NCBI RefSeq assembly: GCF_039525035.1
Contig: NZ_BAAAHE010000045.1
Location: forward strand, 1-64,000
Direction: 5' to 3'
Source of the DNA: Sporichthya brevicatena
Lineage (GTDB): Bacteria > Actinomycetota > Actinomycetes > Sporichthyales > Sporichthyaceae
DNA: 64,000 nucleotides
Shown: piece after piece, positions 50,248 to 60,879 of the stretch
How the letters are laid out: each line of letters starts with the position of its first letter
Position numbering within the stretch: the first letter of the stretch is position 1
The notes under the pieces: model-generated
Database searches by the model: none
What the model saw: the letters and a program-made list of their open reading frames with translations, nothing else
What the model was told of the DNA's origin: nothing
Program-made: the position numbers and the translations under genes

Positions 50248-51474
50248 ATGACGACGTCCAGAACGGGTGGTCAGGGCACTCGTGTGCCGACGGACACCGC
50301 GCTGATTGCGGCCGCGCGCCGCGGCGACATCGACGCTTTCGACTCGCTCACGGACCGTCACCGTGAGGCTGCGCTCCGCTTCGTCCGTCGTACCTCGCAC
50401 GGCTCGGACCACCTCGTCGACGCCGCCATCACCGCCACCCGCGCCGACCTGCTGACCGGCTCCGGTCCCACGACCGCGTTCCGCGCCCACCTGCTCGACG
50501 CCGTGCGGCGCGAGCAGGGCGGGATGCGCCGCGGCCGCCGCAAGGGCGTCGAGGGCGAGACCGGGCCGTTCCCGGCCGCGTGCGTCGCCACGACCGCGAA
50601 GGCCTTCGCCGGCCTGTCCGAGGAGGCCCAGGCCGCCCTCTGGCACACCGAGGTCGAGGGCGAACCGCTGCTGGAGACCGGCAAGCTGCTGGGCCTGGAC
50701 GCGACCGGCGTCGCCGAGCTCAGCTTCGCCGCCCGCGACACCCTGCGCGCCGCCCAGTTGCTGGAGCACCGGGCCGCGATCAGCAGCCCCGACTGCCGCT
50801 GGACGACCAACCGCCTCGGCGGCTACGCCCGCAACACCCTCTCCGCCGAGGACCACACCAAGGTTTCCGAGCACCTCGACGGCTGCGACCTGTGCGCCGG
50901 CGTCGCTCCCGCCGTGATCGCGGTCGAGTCCGACCTCGCGCTGCTCGTCGCCACCGTCGTGCTCGGGTCGGCCGCGGAGGCGTACCTGGACCGTGAGGGC
51001 GCCGGGATCGCCCGCGCCGGCGGTTTCGCCGGGCTGATGCGGGACGCCGCGCGCCCCGTCGCCGTCGCGATCTCCGCGATCGCCCTGATCACCGCCGGCC
51101 TGCTGGGCACCCTCGCCTTCGCCGACGAGGACACCGCCAAGCGCGAGGTCGCGACCCCGTCGACGTTCACCGCGATCCCGGTCGCGCCGACGAACCCGAT
51201 CTCCGACGACGGCCCCTCCTCCGGCGAGGGCTCGTCGGGCCGCGAGGACGTCCGCCCGACCCCGAGGCCCAAGGCCCGTACCGAGGCCCGGTCCGTCGTC
51301 CGGACCGAGCGCGTCACCACCGTCGAGGTCTCGGACGTGAAGTCCGACCCGGTCCGGCCCGTGGTCGAGGACGAGACCGAGGACGACGGCCTCTCGCTCA
51401 ACCTCGGCGTCACGAAGCTGAACATCAACCCCGGTGCGGGCCTGCTCGGCCTGCCGGGGATCTCCCTGGGCTGA
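50248..51474 (+). CDS. Sigma-factor-like / anti-sigma zinc-finger fusion membrane protein
   Basis: 408 residues. Residues 15-170 resemble a degenerate ECF sigma factor (LIAAARRGDIDAFDSLTDRHREAALRFVRR at region 2; AGLSEEAQAALWHTEVEGEPLLETGKLLGL at region 4). Residues about 188-220 are an anti-sigma zinc finger with His209-x3-Cys213-x2-Cys216. One TM spans about 271-290, followed by an external Thr/Arg/Asp-rich tail ending in GLSLNLGVTKLNINPG. ATG 50248 has GGGGGA upstream. A single polypeptide with sigma and anti-sigma parts could signal from outside to transcription, though DNA binding is unproven. Confidence 0.82.
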   Translation: MTTSRTGGQGTRVPTDTALIAAARRGDIDAFDSLTDRHREAALRFVRRTSHGSDHLVDAAITATRADLLTGSGPTTAFRAHLLDAVRREQGGMRRGRRKGVEGETGPFPAACVATTAKAFAGLSEEAQAALWHTEVEGEPLLETGKLLGLDATGVAELSFAARDTLRAAQLLEHRAAISSPDCRWTTNRLGGYARNTLSAEDHTKVSEHLDGCDLCAGVAPAVIAVESDLALLVATVVLGSAAEAYLDREGAGIARAGGFAGLMRDAARPVAVAISAIALITAGLLGTLAFADEDTAKREVATPSTFTAIPVAPTNPISDDGPSSGEGSSGREDVRPTPRPKARTEARSVVRTERVTTVEVSDVKSDPVRPVVEDETEDDGLSLNLGVTKLNINPGAGLLGLPGISLG

Positions 51475-51493
51475 CCGGCACCACCACCTGCAC

Positions 51494-51547
51494 TGGAGAT
51501 GTCATCTCCAGTGCCGTGGGCCGGATGCACTGGAGATGTCATCTCCA
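51494..51547. repeat. Paired palindromes TGGAGATGTCATCTCCA
   Basis: 17-bp palindromes at 51494-51510 and 51531-51547, start-to-start 37 bp, between the convergent sigma-like gene and purB. Reverse-complement equivalent of the pair at 45330-45383. Confidence 0.9.
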
Positions 51548-51557
51548 ATGCCGGGGG

Positions 51558-52865
51558 TCAGGCGAGCTTCTCCAGGCGCTCGAACATCGGCGCGAGGCGG
51601 GCGACGAACCGCTCGGGACGGCAGACCTCGTCGAGGCGCGCCTCGTCGAGGGTGATGCCGGCGTCGGCGGCGCGGGCGCGCAGGGTCTCCCGGAACGGGA
51701 TGCCCTCCTGCCAGGTCTGCATCGCCGCGCCCTGGACGAGGGCGTAGGCGTCCTCGCGGGAGGCGCCCATCTCGACGACCTCGAGCAGGACCGTCGAGCT
51801 GTAGATCAGGCCGCCGGTGAGGTCGAGGTTCGCGCGCATGCGCTCGGCGTCGACGACCAGGCCCGAGACCAGGCGGTTCGTCAGGTGCAGCAGGTAGTCC
51901 GTCGCGGCCGCGGCGTCGGGCAGGGCGATGCGCTCCACCGACGAGTGCGAGATGTCGCGCTCGTGCCAGAGCGGGATGCCCTCCATGACCGGCACGATCT
52001 GCGCCCGCACGATGCGGGCCATGCCGCAGATGCGCTCGGAGAGGATCGGGTTCTTCTTGTGCGGCATGGCCGACGAGCCCTTCTGGCCCTTGCCGAAGGG
52101 CTCCCAGGTCTCGCGGACCTCGGTGCGCTGGCCGTGCCGGACCTCGAGGGCGATCGCCTCGCAGACCGTCGCCAGAATCGCGAGCGCCGACACCCACTCG
52201 GAGATGCCGTCACGCAGCACGACCTGCGTCGAGACGTCGGCCGGGCGCAGCCCGAGCGCGGCGGCGACGTGGGTCTCGACGGCGGGGTCGATGTTCGAGT
52301 ACGTCCCGACGGCGCCCGAGATCGCCATGACGGCGACGGACTCGCGGGCGCGGCGCAGGCGGTCGCGGGAGCGGGCCATGCCGAAGGCGAAGTCCGCGAC
52401 GCGGTGGCCCCAGACGTCCGGCTCGCCGTGGATGCCGTGGGTGCGGCCGACGCGCAGGGTCTCGCGGTGCGCGAGCGCGTGGTCGCGCAGCGTCGCGACG
52501 AGGGTGTCCGCCTTCTCCAGCAGGATGTCCGTCGCCTCGACCAGCTGCAGCCCGAGGGCGGTGTCGAGCAGGTCGGAGGACGTCATGCCGAAGTGCACGT
52601 AGGCCGCGGCCTCGCGGGGCGTGGTGTTGTCCGCCCACGCCGAGAGGAACGCGATGACGTCGTGCTGCGTGACGTCCTCGATCGCCTTCACGGCCTCGGG
52701 GGTCGGCGGGGGCGCGTTGCGCACCGGCTCGACGACGTCGGCCGGCACGACGCCCGCCGCCGCGTGCGCCTCCAGCACCAACGTCTCCACGTGGCACCAC
52801 AGCTCGTACTTGTGCGCCTCGCTCCAGACGCGGCCCATCTCGGGCAGGGTGTACCGCTCAATCAC
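51558..52865 (-). CDS. purB: Adenylosuccinate lyase
   Basis: 435 residues. Splits SAICAR and adenylosuccinate, removing fumarate. Fumarase/aspartase-superfamily motifs: FGMTSSDLLDTALG, GRTHGIHGEPDVWG (catalytic His), and the signature GSSAMPHKKNPILSERI with the mobile-loop Ser. GTG 52865 gives VIERYTLPEMGRVWSEAHK, the standard N-terminus. Last gene of purA-purD-purB, 37 bases after purD. Confidence 0.96.
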   Translation of the reverse strand: MIERYTLPEMGRVWSEAHKYELWCHVETLVLEAHAAAGVVPADVVEPVRNAPPPTPEAVKAIEDVTQHDVIAFLSAWADNTTPREAAAYVHFGMTSSDLLDTALGLQLVEATDILLEKADTLVATLRDHALAHRETLRVGRTHGIHGEPDVWGHRVADFAFGMARSRDRLRRARESVAVMAISGAVGTYSNIDPAVETHVAAALGLRPADVSTQVVLRDGISEWVSALAILATVCEAIALEVRHGQRTEVRETWEPFGKGQKGSSAMPHKKNPILSERICGMARIVRAQIVPVMEGIPLWHERDISHSSVERIALPDAAAATDYLLHLTNRLVSGLVVDAERMRANLDLTGGLIYSSTVLLEVVEMGASREDAYALVQGAAMQTWQEGIPFRETLRARAADAGITLDEARLDEVCRPERFVARLAPMFERLEKLA

Positions 52866-52902
52866 CGGGCCATCCTCCCGTACGGCCCCCCGTACCCCGA
52901 AA

Positions 52903-54171
52903 TCAGCCGGGGACGGTGATCTCGCCGCGCTCGGCGGCGAGGGCGATGTCGGTGCGGTGGTGGGAGCCGTCGAGGGTGACCGCGGCAACGCCGGCGTAGG
53001 CGCGGGAGCGGGCCTCGGCGAGGTCCGTCCCGGTCGCGGTGACGCACAGGACGCGGCCGCCGGCGCTGACGACCTCTCCGGCGTCGTTGCGGGCGGTGCC
53101 CGCGTGGATCACGTGCACACCCTCCAGCGCATTGGCCGCGTCGAGGCCGGTGATCGGGTCGCCGGTGCGCGGGGTGCCCGGGTAGTTGTGGGACGCGACG
53201 ACGACGGTCACCGCGGAGCCGGAGTGCCAGGTCAGCGGCTCGGCCTGGTCGAGCTCCCCGGTCGCCGCGGCGAGCAGCAGCGCGCCGAGCGGGTTGCGCA
53301 GCAGCGCGAGGACGACCTGTGTCTCCGGGTCGCCGAAGCGCGCGTTGAACTCGACGACGCGCAGCCCGCGCGAGGTCAGCGCGAGACCGGCGTAGAGCAG
53401 ACCTGCGAACGGCGTCCCGCGCCGCCGCATCTCGTCGACGGTCGGCTGCAGGACGCGCTCCGTCACCTGTTCGACGAGGCCGGCCGGGGCCCACCGCAGC
53501 GGCGAGTACGCGCCCATGCCGCCGGTGTTCGGCCCGGAGTCGCCGTCGCCGACGCGCTTGAAGTCCTGCGCGGGCTGCAGCGGGCGAACGGTCTGACCAT
53601 CCGTCAGAGCGAAGAGGGAGACCTCCGGCCCGTCGAGGAACTCCTCGACGACGACCCGGCCCGCACACGCCTTCGCGTGAGCCAGCGCCGCCTCGCGGTC
53701 GGAGGTGACCACGACGCCCTTGCCGGCGGCGAGGCCGTCGTCCTTGACGACGTAGGGCGCACCGAACGCGTCGAGCGCGGCCGCGACCTGGTCGAGGTCG
53801 TCGCAGACGCGCGCCATCGCGGTCGGCACCCCGGCCGCGGCCATCACGTCCTTGGCGAAGGCCTTCGAGCCCTCGAGCACCGCCGCCGCGGCGGACGGTC
53901 CGAAGCAGGCGATCCCCCGGGCGCGCACCGCGTCCGCGACACCGGCGACCAGCGGACCCTCCGGCCCGACGACGACGAGGTCGGCGTCGAGGGAGTCGGC
54001 GAGGTCCGCGACCGCCGCGGGGTCGGTCGCCGCCACCGGGTGGAGCGTCGCGAGATCCGCGATGCCCGCGTTCCCGGGTGCGCAGTGCACCGCGGTGACC
54101 GACGGGTCGTTCGACAGGGCCAGACAGAGCGCGTGCTCGCGGCCACCGCCGCCGATCACCAGAACCTTCAC
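52903..54171 (-). CDS. purD: Phosphoribosylamine-glycine ligase
   Basis: 422 residues, ATP-grasp enzyme of the second purine step. N-terminal [18 protein letters not shown]-grasp core with [39 protein letters not shown]; and [19 protein letters not shown] 54171 starts it; a frame extending to 54741 is a shadow over purA. It follows purA by 23 bases on the same strand. Confidence 0.96.
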   Translation of the reverse strand: MKVLVIGGGGREHALCLALSNDPSVTAVHCAPGNAGIADLATLHPVAATDPAAVADLADSLDADLVVVGPEGPLVAGVADAVRARGIACFGPSAAAAVLEGSKAFAKDVMAAAGVPTAMARVCDDLDQVAAALDAFGAPYVVKDDGLAAGKGVVVTSDREAALAHAKACAGRVVVEEFLDGPEVSLFALTDGQTVRPLQPAQDFKRVGDGDSGPNTGGMGAYSPLRWAPAGLVEQVTERVLQPTVDEMRRRGTPFAGLLYAGLALTSRGLRVVEFNARFGDPETQVVLALLRNPLGALLLAAATGELDQAEPLTWHSGSAVTVVVASHNYPGTPRTGDPITGLDAANALEGVHVIHAGTARNDAGEVVSAGGRVLCVTATGTDLAEARSRAYAGVAAVTLDGSHHRTDIALAAERGEITVPG

Positions 54172-54194
54172 GGTCGGCGAGCCTAACCCGCGCG

Positions 54195-55493
<1,299 letters not shown>

Positions 55494-55622
55494 GCGGTCG
55501 CGCCTCTCCGATGTCGTTTACCTGCCGGACGGACTGCCGGCGAACAGCGCCCCAGGCTAGTGCGAACCCGATGCGTCCGGCCAAGTGAGGGCTCGTGGCC
55601 ACCGTTGGCCGGACGCAATGAC

Positions 55623-58439
55623 CTAGCTTCGAGGCGCTGCGAGAGCGTCCGCCGCGGCCTGGCTGCTCTCGGCCAGGAAGGAGAAGCAGCGCTGCGCCTC
55701 CGCCTCCTCACCGATCGCGGCCGCGGCCCGGCCGAGCGCGTGCAGCGAGCGCAGGAAGCCCTGGTTGGGCTCGTGCTCCCACGGCACCGGCCCGTGGCCG
55801 CGCCAGCCGTTGCGCCGCAGCGCGTCGAGGCCGCGGTGGTAGCCGGTGCGCGCGTACGCGTAGGACTCGACGACCGAGCCCCGCGTGTACGCCGCGTCGG
55901 CCAGCGTCGCCCAGGCCCGCGAGTAGTCCGGGAACTGGGCGGCCACCTCAGTGGCGTCGGTGCCGCTGTCCATCAGGTCGCGAGCCTCGGGCAGTTCGGG
56001 CAGCAGCGTGGCCGGGGGCCCCGCGAGCAGGTTCTCGTGCGTCGTCACGCGGCCCATTGTGCCGTTGCGGCCGGACGAGGGCGACGGCACGGCCCCGCTC
56101 CCGGCGGCCGGCGCGCTGACCGGGACCACGGGCGGGGGCGTGACGGCCTCGGCCGGCGTGTCCGGCGTCGTGACCTCGGTCAGGGCGGCCGGGGTGGCAG
56201 CCGCCGCGGCCGCAGCGGCGGCGGCGATGCCGACCAGCGCCGGCACCGGGGCACCGGCGGGGGCACCGGCGGGAGCACCGACGGGAGCGCCGTCCTCCGG
56301 CGAACGCCGCGCGGTCGGGACGTAGTCGGCCTTGCCCATCTTGTTCGGCCACCAGATGTGGCGGTCGAAGTCGAGGGCGAGCGCGGTCACCAGGACCGAG
56401 CGGACGATGAAGGTGTCGATGATGACGCCGACCGCGACCACGAACCCGATCTCGACCATGAACACCATCGGGATCGCGCACATCACCGCGAAGGTGCCGG
56501 CGAGGACCAGGCCCGCCGAGGTGATGACGCCGCCGGTGGCGGTGAGGCCGATGATCGCGCCCCTGCGGGTGCCGTGCTGCCGCGCCTCCTCCTGGACGCG
56601 CGTCATCAGGAAGATGTTGTAGTCGATGCCGAGCGCGACGAGGAACACGAACGCCATCAGCGGCAGACCCGCGTCGGCACCCGCGTAGTTCAGCGGCCCG
56701 GTGAAGACCAGCGAGCTCAGGCCGAACGCCGCGGCGAAGGACAGGACGACCGTCGCCAGCAGGAGGATCGGCGCGAGCAGCGACCGCAGCAGCCCGATCA
56801 GGATCAGGAAGACCACGGCGAGGGTGATCGGGATGACCACCTTGTTGTCGCGGCTCGACGCGTCCTGGGTGTCGAGTGCGACCGCGGTGCTGCCACCGAC
56901 GTGCGCGTTGCCCTCGTCGACCTGGTGGACCGCGTCGCGGACGCGTTCGATGGTGCGCTTGGCGGCCTTGCTGTCCGGCGGGTCCTCGAGCGTCGCCTCG
57001 ATGTAGGCGAGGCCGTTCTGGACCGGGGCCTGGACGACCGAGCCCTCGACGATGCCGGGGACGCCCCCGAGGACGTCGGCCATCTCCTGGCTCTTGCCGC
57101 CGTTGCCCATGACGATGACGGGGTCACCGCTGCCGGCCGGGAAGTGCGCCTGCAGGGCGCGGGCGCCGACGACCGAGTCCTGGGTCTTGGTGAAGCTGTC
57201 CTCGAACGCGAGGCCGCTGGCCGAGAGCTGCGTGACGCCGAGCGCGAGCGCGCCCAGCGCGAGCGAGGTGCCGATCCAGATCGGGCGCGGCTTGGTGGCG
57301 ACGACGTTCGCGACCTTCGCCCAGACACCGCGCTCGGACGGGTCCTCGGTGCCGAAGTTCGGGTGCGTGGGCCAGAACATCCACCGGCCGCCGAGGACCA
57401 GGAACGCCGGAAGCAGCGTCATCATCACGCAGAGTCCGACGCCGATGCTGATCGCCAGCACCGGGCCCATGCTCGACGTGGAGTTCATGTCCGCGAAGGA
57501 CAGGCAGAGCATGCCGAGGATGACGGTGACGCCGCTGGCGAAGACCGCCGGGCCCGCCCGGTGCAGTGCGAACGCCATCGCCTCGTGCCGGTCCTCGTGG
57601 CGCCGCAGCTCCTCGCGGTAGCGGGCGACGAGCAGCAGGGCGTAGTCGGTCCCGGCGCCGAAGACCAGGATCGCCGCGATGATCTGAGCCTGCGCCGTCA
57701 CGGTGATCGCGCCGCCGTCGGCGAGCAGGTAGATCATGCCGAGCGCGACCGAGAGCGCAGCCAGCGCCGACAGCACCGGCAGCAGCCAGAGGACCGGGCT
57801 CCGGTACGTGATCAGCAGGATGACGATGACGACGCACATCGCCGCGAGCAGCACGGCGCCCTCGGTGCCCTCGAACGCATCGGCGAAGTCGCCGTTGAAC
57901 CCGGCGGGGCCGGTGACGTGGACGAGCAGGCCGTCACCGGGCTGGTCGAAGGACTTGATCTCCTCGACGAAGCCGGGCAGCTTCTTCCAGCCGTCGCCCT
58001 TCTCGCCCATGTCGTACGGGACGAGCATCTGCAGGGCCTGGCCGTCGGCCGACTCGAACGGGCCCTGGACCTCGGCCTCGACGCCCTCGATCTCGGCAAA
58101 GGACGCGACGTCGTTGCGCGCGCGCTCACGGTCGGCGTCGGTGAGGCCCTCGCGCCGCTCGTAGACGACGACCGCCATGGCCTCGTTCGGGTTGTTGAAG
58201 CCCTCCATGGCCTTGTAGACCTGCGTGGACTCCGCGCTGCCCGGCAGCCAGTTGACCGCGTCGTTCTCCTGGACGTCGCCGAGCTTGCCGGCGAGCGGAC
58301 CCATGCAGGCGGCGAAGATCACCCAGAAGAGGATGACCACGTACTTGGTCTTCGGCCCGCACGGGAAGCGCGCGAGCTTGCCCGCACCGCTGGCCCCGCT
58401 GGCAGTGCCGACGGAGCCGCCCGCCATGTCGCCGTCCAT
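55623..58439 (-). CDS. MMPL transporter with fused C-terminal DUF3151 domain
   Basis: 938 residues in one frame. Residues 1 to about 715 are an MMPL transporter: two RND-like repeats with the Asp-Tyr pairs FGAGTDYALLL and LGIDYNIFLM. A Pro/Ala-rich low-complexity linker (about 725-795) leads to a complete DUF3151 domain (about 798-938): TTHENLLAGPPATLLPELPEAR, SYAYARTGYHRGLDALRRNGWRGHGPVPWEHEPNQGFLRSLHALGRAA. DUF3151 is normally a separate gene beside purA. ATG 58439 has GGAGGA upstream. An internal GTG at 56048 might also yield DUF3151 alone. Confidence 0.85.
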   Translation of the reverse strand: MDGDMAGGSVGTASGASGAGKLARFPCGPKTKYVVILFWVIFAACMGPLAGKLGDVQENDAVNWLPGSAESTQVYKAMEGFNNPNEAMAVVVYERREGLTDADRERARNDVASFAEIEGVEAEVQGPFESADGQALQMLVPYDMGEKGDGWKKLPGFVEEIKSFDQPGDGLLVHVTGPAGFNGDFADAFEGTEGAVLLAAMCVVIVILLITYRSPVLWLLPVLSALAALSVALGMIYLLADGGAITVTAQAQIIAAILVFGAGTDYALLLVARYREELRRHEDRHEAMAFALHRAGPAVFASGVTVILGMLCLSFADMNSTSSMGPVLAISIGVGLCVMMTLLPAFLVLGGRWMFWPTHPNFGTEDPSERGVWAKVANVVATKPRPIWIGTSLALGALALGVTQLSASGLAFEDSFTKTQDSVVGARALQAHFPAGSGDPVIVMGNGGKSQEMADVLGGVPGIVEGSVVQAPVQNGLAYIEATLEDPPDSKAAKRTIERVRDAVHQVDEGNAHVGGSTAVALDTQDASSRDNKVVIPITLAVVFLILIGLLRSLLAPILLLATVVLSFAAAFGLSSLVFTGPLNYAGADAGLPLMAFVFLVALGIDYNIFLMTRVQEEARQHGTRRGAIIGLTATGGVITSAGLVLAGTFAVMCAIPMVFMVEIGFVVAVGVIIDTFIVRSVLVTALALDFDRHIWWPNKMGKADYVPTARRSPEDGAPVGAPAGAPAGAPVPALVGIAAAAAAAAAATPAALTEVTTPDTPAEAVTPPPVVPVSAPAAGSGAVPSPSSGRNGTMGRVTTHENLLAGPPATLLPELPEARDLMDSGTDATEVAAQFPDYSRAWATLADAAYTRGSVVESYAYARTGYHRGLDALRRNGWRGHGPVPWEHEPNQGFLRSLHALGRAAAAIGEEAEAQRCFSFLAESSQAAADALAAPRS

Positions 58440-58625
58440 CCCGGAGTCCTCCGCGCGTCTGCCCGAGGTGTCCCTGGTGTCACACTCGTCGCACCGTGCA
58501 TCGTTCCAGCCCGCGCGTTCGCGTCACCAGCGCTGTGAGCTTGATTCACGATTTCCTGAACGGGGCTTCAACGTCGGATTGTAGAACCGCGTTCCACCGG
58601 TCCAGAAGTTGACCAAGCCCGGGGG

Positions 58626-59825
58626 TCAGCTGCGCGTCTCGATGCCCCCACGCCAGGTGGTGGAGTCGACGTCGATGCCCCGGTCCTCGCCGGCGCCACC
58701 GTCGAGCCGGTCCCGGCCGCGGCCGCCGATCAGCAGGTCGTTGCCGTCGCCGCCGCGCAGGATGTCGTGGCCCGCGTCGCCGCAGAGGATGTCGTGGCCG
58801 CCGCGCCCGGAGATGCGGTCGTTGCCGAGCCGCCCGCGGATCAGGTCGTTCGCGGCGGAGCCGACGAGCACGTCGTCCCCGTCCGTCCCCTCTCTGAGCA
58901 CCCAGCCGTCCGGCACGGGGCCGTCGGGCGCGCACACGCGCGTGATGTCGACGCCCTGCAGGAGCTGAGTGAAGCGCAGCTGGATGATCCCGTCCGCCTG
59001 GGCGGGCGCGATGCCGAAGGTCGTGCCGGGCCGGCCGAAGCCACTGCCGCCCCCGCCACCCCCGGCCCGGGTGGTCAGCCCGGACGTGAGCGCGCGGGCC
59101 GCCCCACCGCCGCCGTAGTAGCCGCCGCCCCCGCCGGCACCGGCCCCGGTGCCGCCGAGGCCCCGGGTTCCGGCCTTCGCCTCGGCCGCCCCGGCGCCGC
59201 CCCGCGTCTCGGTCGCGCCGGACCCCGCCCCGGCCGCGCTGCCCCCGAGACCGGCCGTGCCGATCGAGCCGCCGCCCACCCCGCCGTTGCTGCGCCGGTC
59301 GGGCGCGGCCCCGCCGCCACCGCCACCGCCGGCGGCGATCAACGGGTCCGTGGTCAGCGGGTCGGGACTGACGCCGCCCTCCCGCAGGTGGATCTCGGTG
59401 CGGCCCCCGCCGCCCCCGGCCCCCGGAGTACCGGCGGCGCCGCCGCCGTTGATGCCGCCGTGCGCGGGCCGACCCCCGATCGCCGTGGCGTTGCCGCCAC
59501 GACCGCCGACCCGCAGGTCCCAGACCTCCCCCGGTTCGACGAGCAGCACCGCGTGCGCGGTGCCGCCACGACCACCGAAGCTCGTGTCCGGCGGCCCGTC
59601 GCCGCCGGCCGCGCCCTGCACGTAGGCGTCGATCGAACTGACGCCCGCCGGCACGACGAAGCGGATCGGCTTCTCGCTCGGCCTGGCGAACACGCACAGC
59701 ACATCGAGCCCGCTGGTGGTGCACTCGCGGGGCAGTTCGCGGGCCGACGCGGCCGCGCCCGGAAGCGCGGCCACACCCGCAGCCATCATCAGAACGACCA
59801 GCGGCGCACTGAACTGACGCTTCAT
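58626..59825 (-). CDS. Secreted glycine-rich protein with RTX calcium-binding repeats
   Basis: About 399 residues. Signal peptide (LVVLMMAAGVAALPGAAA), a short beta domain with Cys pair, and a glycine-rich region of about 200 residues with blocks such as GGGGGGGAA and GAGAGGGGGYYGGGG. The C-terminal RTX nonapeptide repeats are GTDGDDVLVG, GRLGNDRISG, GDAGHDILRG, GDGNDLLIGG and GRGRDRLDGG. The last part binds Ca2+ in this family. ATG 59825 or the GTG next to it starts it. Likely a cell-surface or extracellular protein; the role is unknown. Confidence 0.85.
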   Translation of the reverse strand: MKRQFSAPLVVLMMAAGVAALPGAAASARELPRECTTSGLDVLCVFARPSEKPIRFVVPAGVSSIDAYVQGAAGGDGPPDTSFGGRGGTAHAVLLVEPGEVWDLRVGGRGGNATAIGGRPAHGGINGGGAAGTPGAGGGGGRTEIHLREGGVSPDPLTTDPLIAAGGGGGGGAAPDRRSNGGVGGGSIGTAGLGGSAAGAGSGATETRGGAGAAEAKAGTRGLGGTGAGAGGGGGYYGGGGAARALTSGLTTRAGGGGGGSGFGRPGTTFGIAPAQADGIIQLRFTQLLQGVDITRVCAPDGPVPDGWVLREGTDGDDVLVGSAANDLIRGRLGNDRISGRGGHDILCGDAGHDILRGGDGNDLLIGGRGRDRLDGGAGEDRGIDVDSTTWRGGIETRS

Positions 59826-59944
59826 CACCGAGACCTGCCCCCCGAACCGCCCCTCAGGCTCGACGGTAGGGGGAGATCAGTGCGACGCTGCGCACACTGC
59901 GCTGTTCGAGCGAACCGCCCGAAACCGGCAGCGACCCGATCGGG

Positions 59945-60841
59945 CTAGTCGACCGAGGCCTCGTAGATCGCGTCGATCGCGGAGGCGAGGGTGGCGTTGA
60001 ACTCGTCGTCGGTCTGGCGGTCGGAGACACCCTCGACCAGCGCGCGGGAGAAGCTCGCGATGACGCCCGGGTTCTGCTTGAGCAACGCGCAGGCCTCCTC
60101 GCGCGAGTAGCCGCCGGAGAGGGCGACGACGCGCTGGACGTGCGGCTCCGCGACGAGCGGGCTGTAGTAGCCCGCCTCGGTCGGGATCGTCAGCTTGAGC
60201 ATGATCGGGGTGTCGGCGGAGAGCTGCTCGGCCTGCTTCTGGATGTGCTCGCGGAGCAGGACCTCGGCCTCCTGCTTGGTCGGGCTCTTGATCGAGACCT
60301 CGGGCTCCAGGATCGGCACGAGGCCGGCGGCGGCGATCTGCGCGCCGATCTCGAACTGCTGCTCGACGATCGCCGCGATGCCGTCGGGGTTCGCCTCGTG
60401 GATGACCGAGCGCATCTTCGTGCCGTAGACGCCCTTCGCGACGGCGCGGGCGAGGAGCTCGTCGAGGCCCGGGATCGGCTTCATCAGCTGGACGCCGTTG
60501 GCGGTCTCCTCGAGGCCCTTGTCGACCTTGAGGAAGGGAACGACGCCGCGCTCGTTCCAGAGGTACTCGGCGGTGTCCCGGCCGTCGATCTGCCGGTCCA
60601 TCGTCATCTCGAACAGGATCGCGCCCAGCACCTTGTCGCCGGTGAACGCGGGGGACTTGATGATGCGCGTGCGCATCGCGTGCATGAGGTCGAACATCTC
60701 GGCGTCGTTCGAGTAACGCGACTCCTCGATGCCGTAGTCGCGCAGCGCCTTCGGGGTGCTCCCACCGCTCTGGTCCAGGGCGGCGATGAAGCCCTTGCCG
60801 TTGACGACCTTCTCCTGCATGGCCTCACGCTGGCTGCTCAT
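59945..60841 (-). CDS. fba: Fructose-bisphosphate aldolase, class I
   Basis: 298 residues, Schiff-base class I aldolase of glycolysis. MQEKVVNGKGFIAALDQSGGSTPKALRDYGI, PFLKVDKGLEE, VPILEPEVSIKSPTK, and MLKLTIPTEAGYYSPL with candidate catalytic Lys, followed by VALSGGYSREEACALL. ATG 60841 has GGGAGA upstream. The MMPL-DUF3151/purA side and this gene form a neighbourhood (fba, DUF3151, purA) conserved in actinobacteria. Confidence 0.93.
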   Translation of the reverse strand: MSSQREAMQEKVVNGKGFIAALDQSGGSTPKALRDYGIEESRYSNDAEMFDLMHAMRTRIIKSPAFTGDKVLGAILFEMTMDRQIDGRDTAEYLWNERGVVPFLKVDKGLEETANGVQLMKPIPGLDELLARAVAKGVYGTKMRSVIHEANPDGIAAIVEQQFEIGAQIAAAGLVPILEPEVSIKSPTKQEAEVLLREHIQKQAEQLSADTPIMLKLTIPTEAGYYSPLVAEPHVQRVVALSGGYSREEACALLKQNPGVIASFSRALVEGVSDRQTDDEFNATLASAIDAIYEASVD

Positions 60842-60879
60842 GTCTCTCCCGGTGCTTCTCGGCGGTAGGGGCAGGCTAT

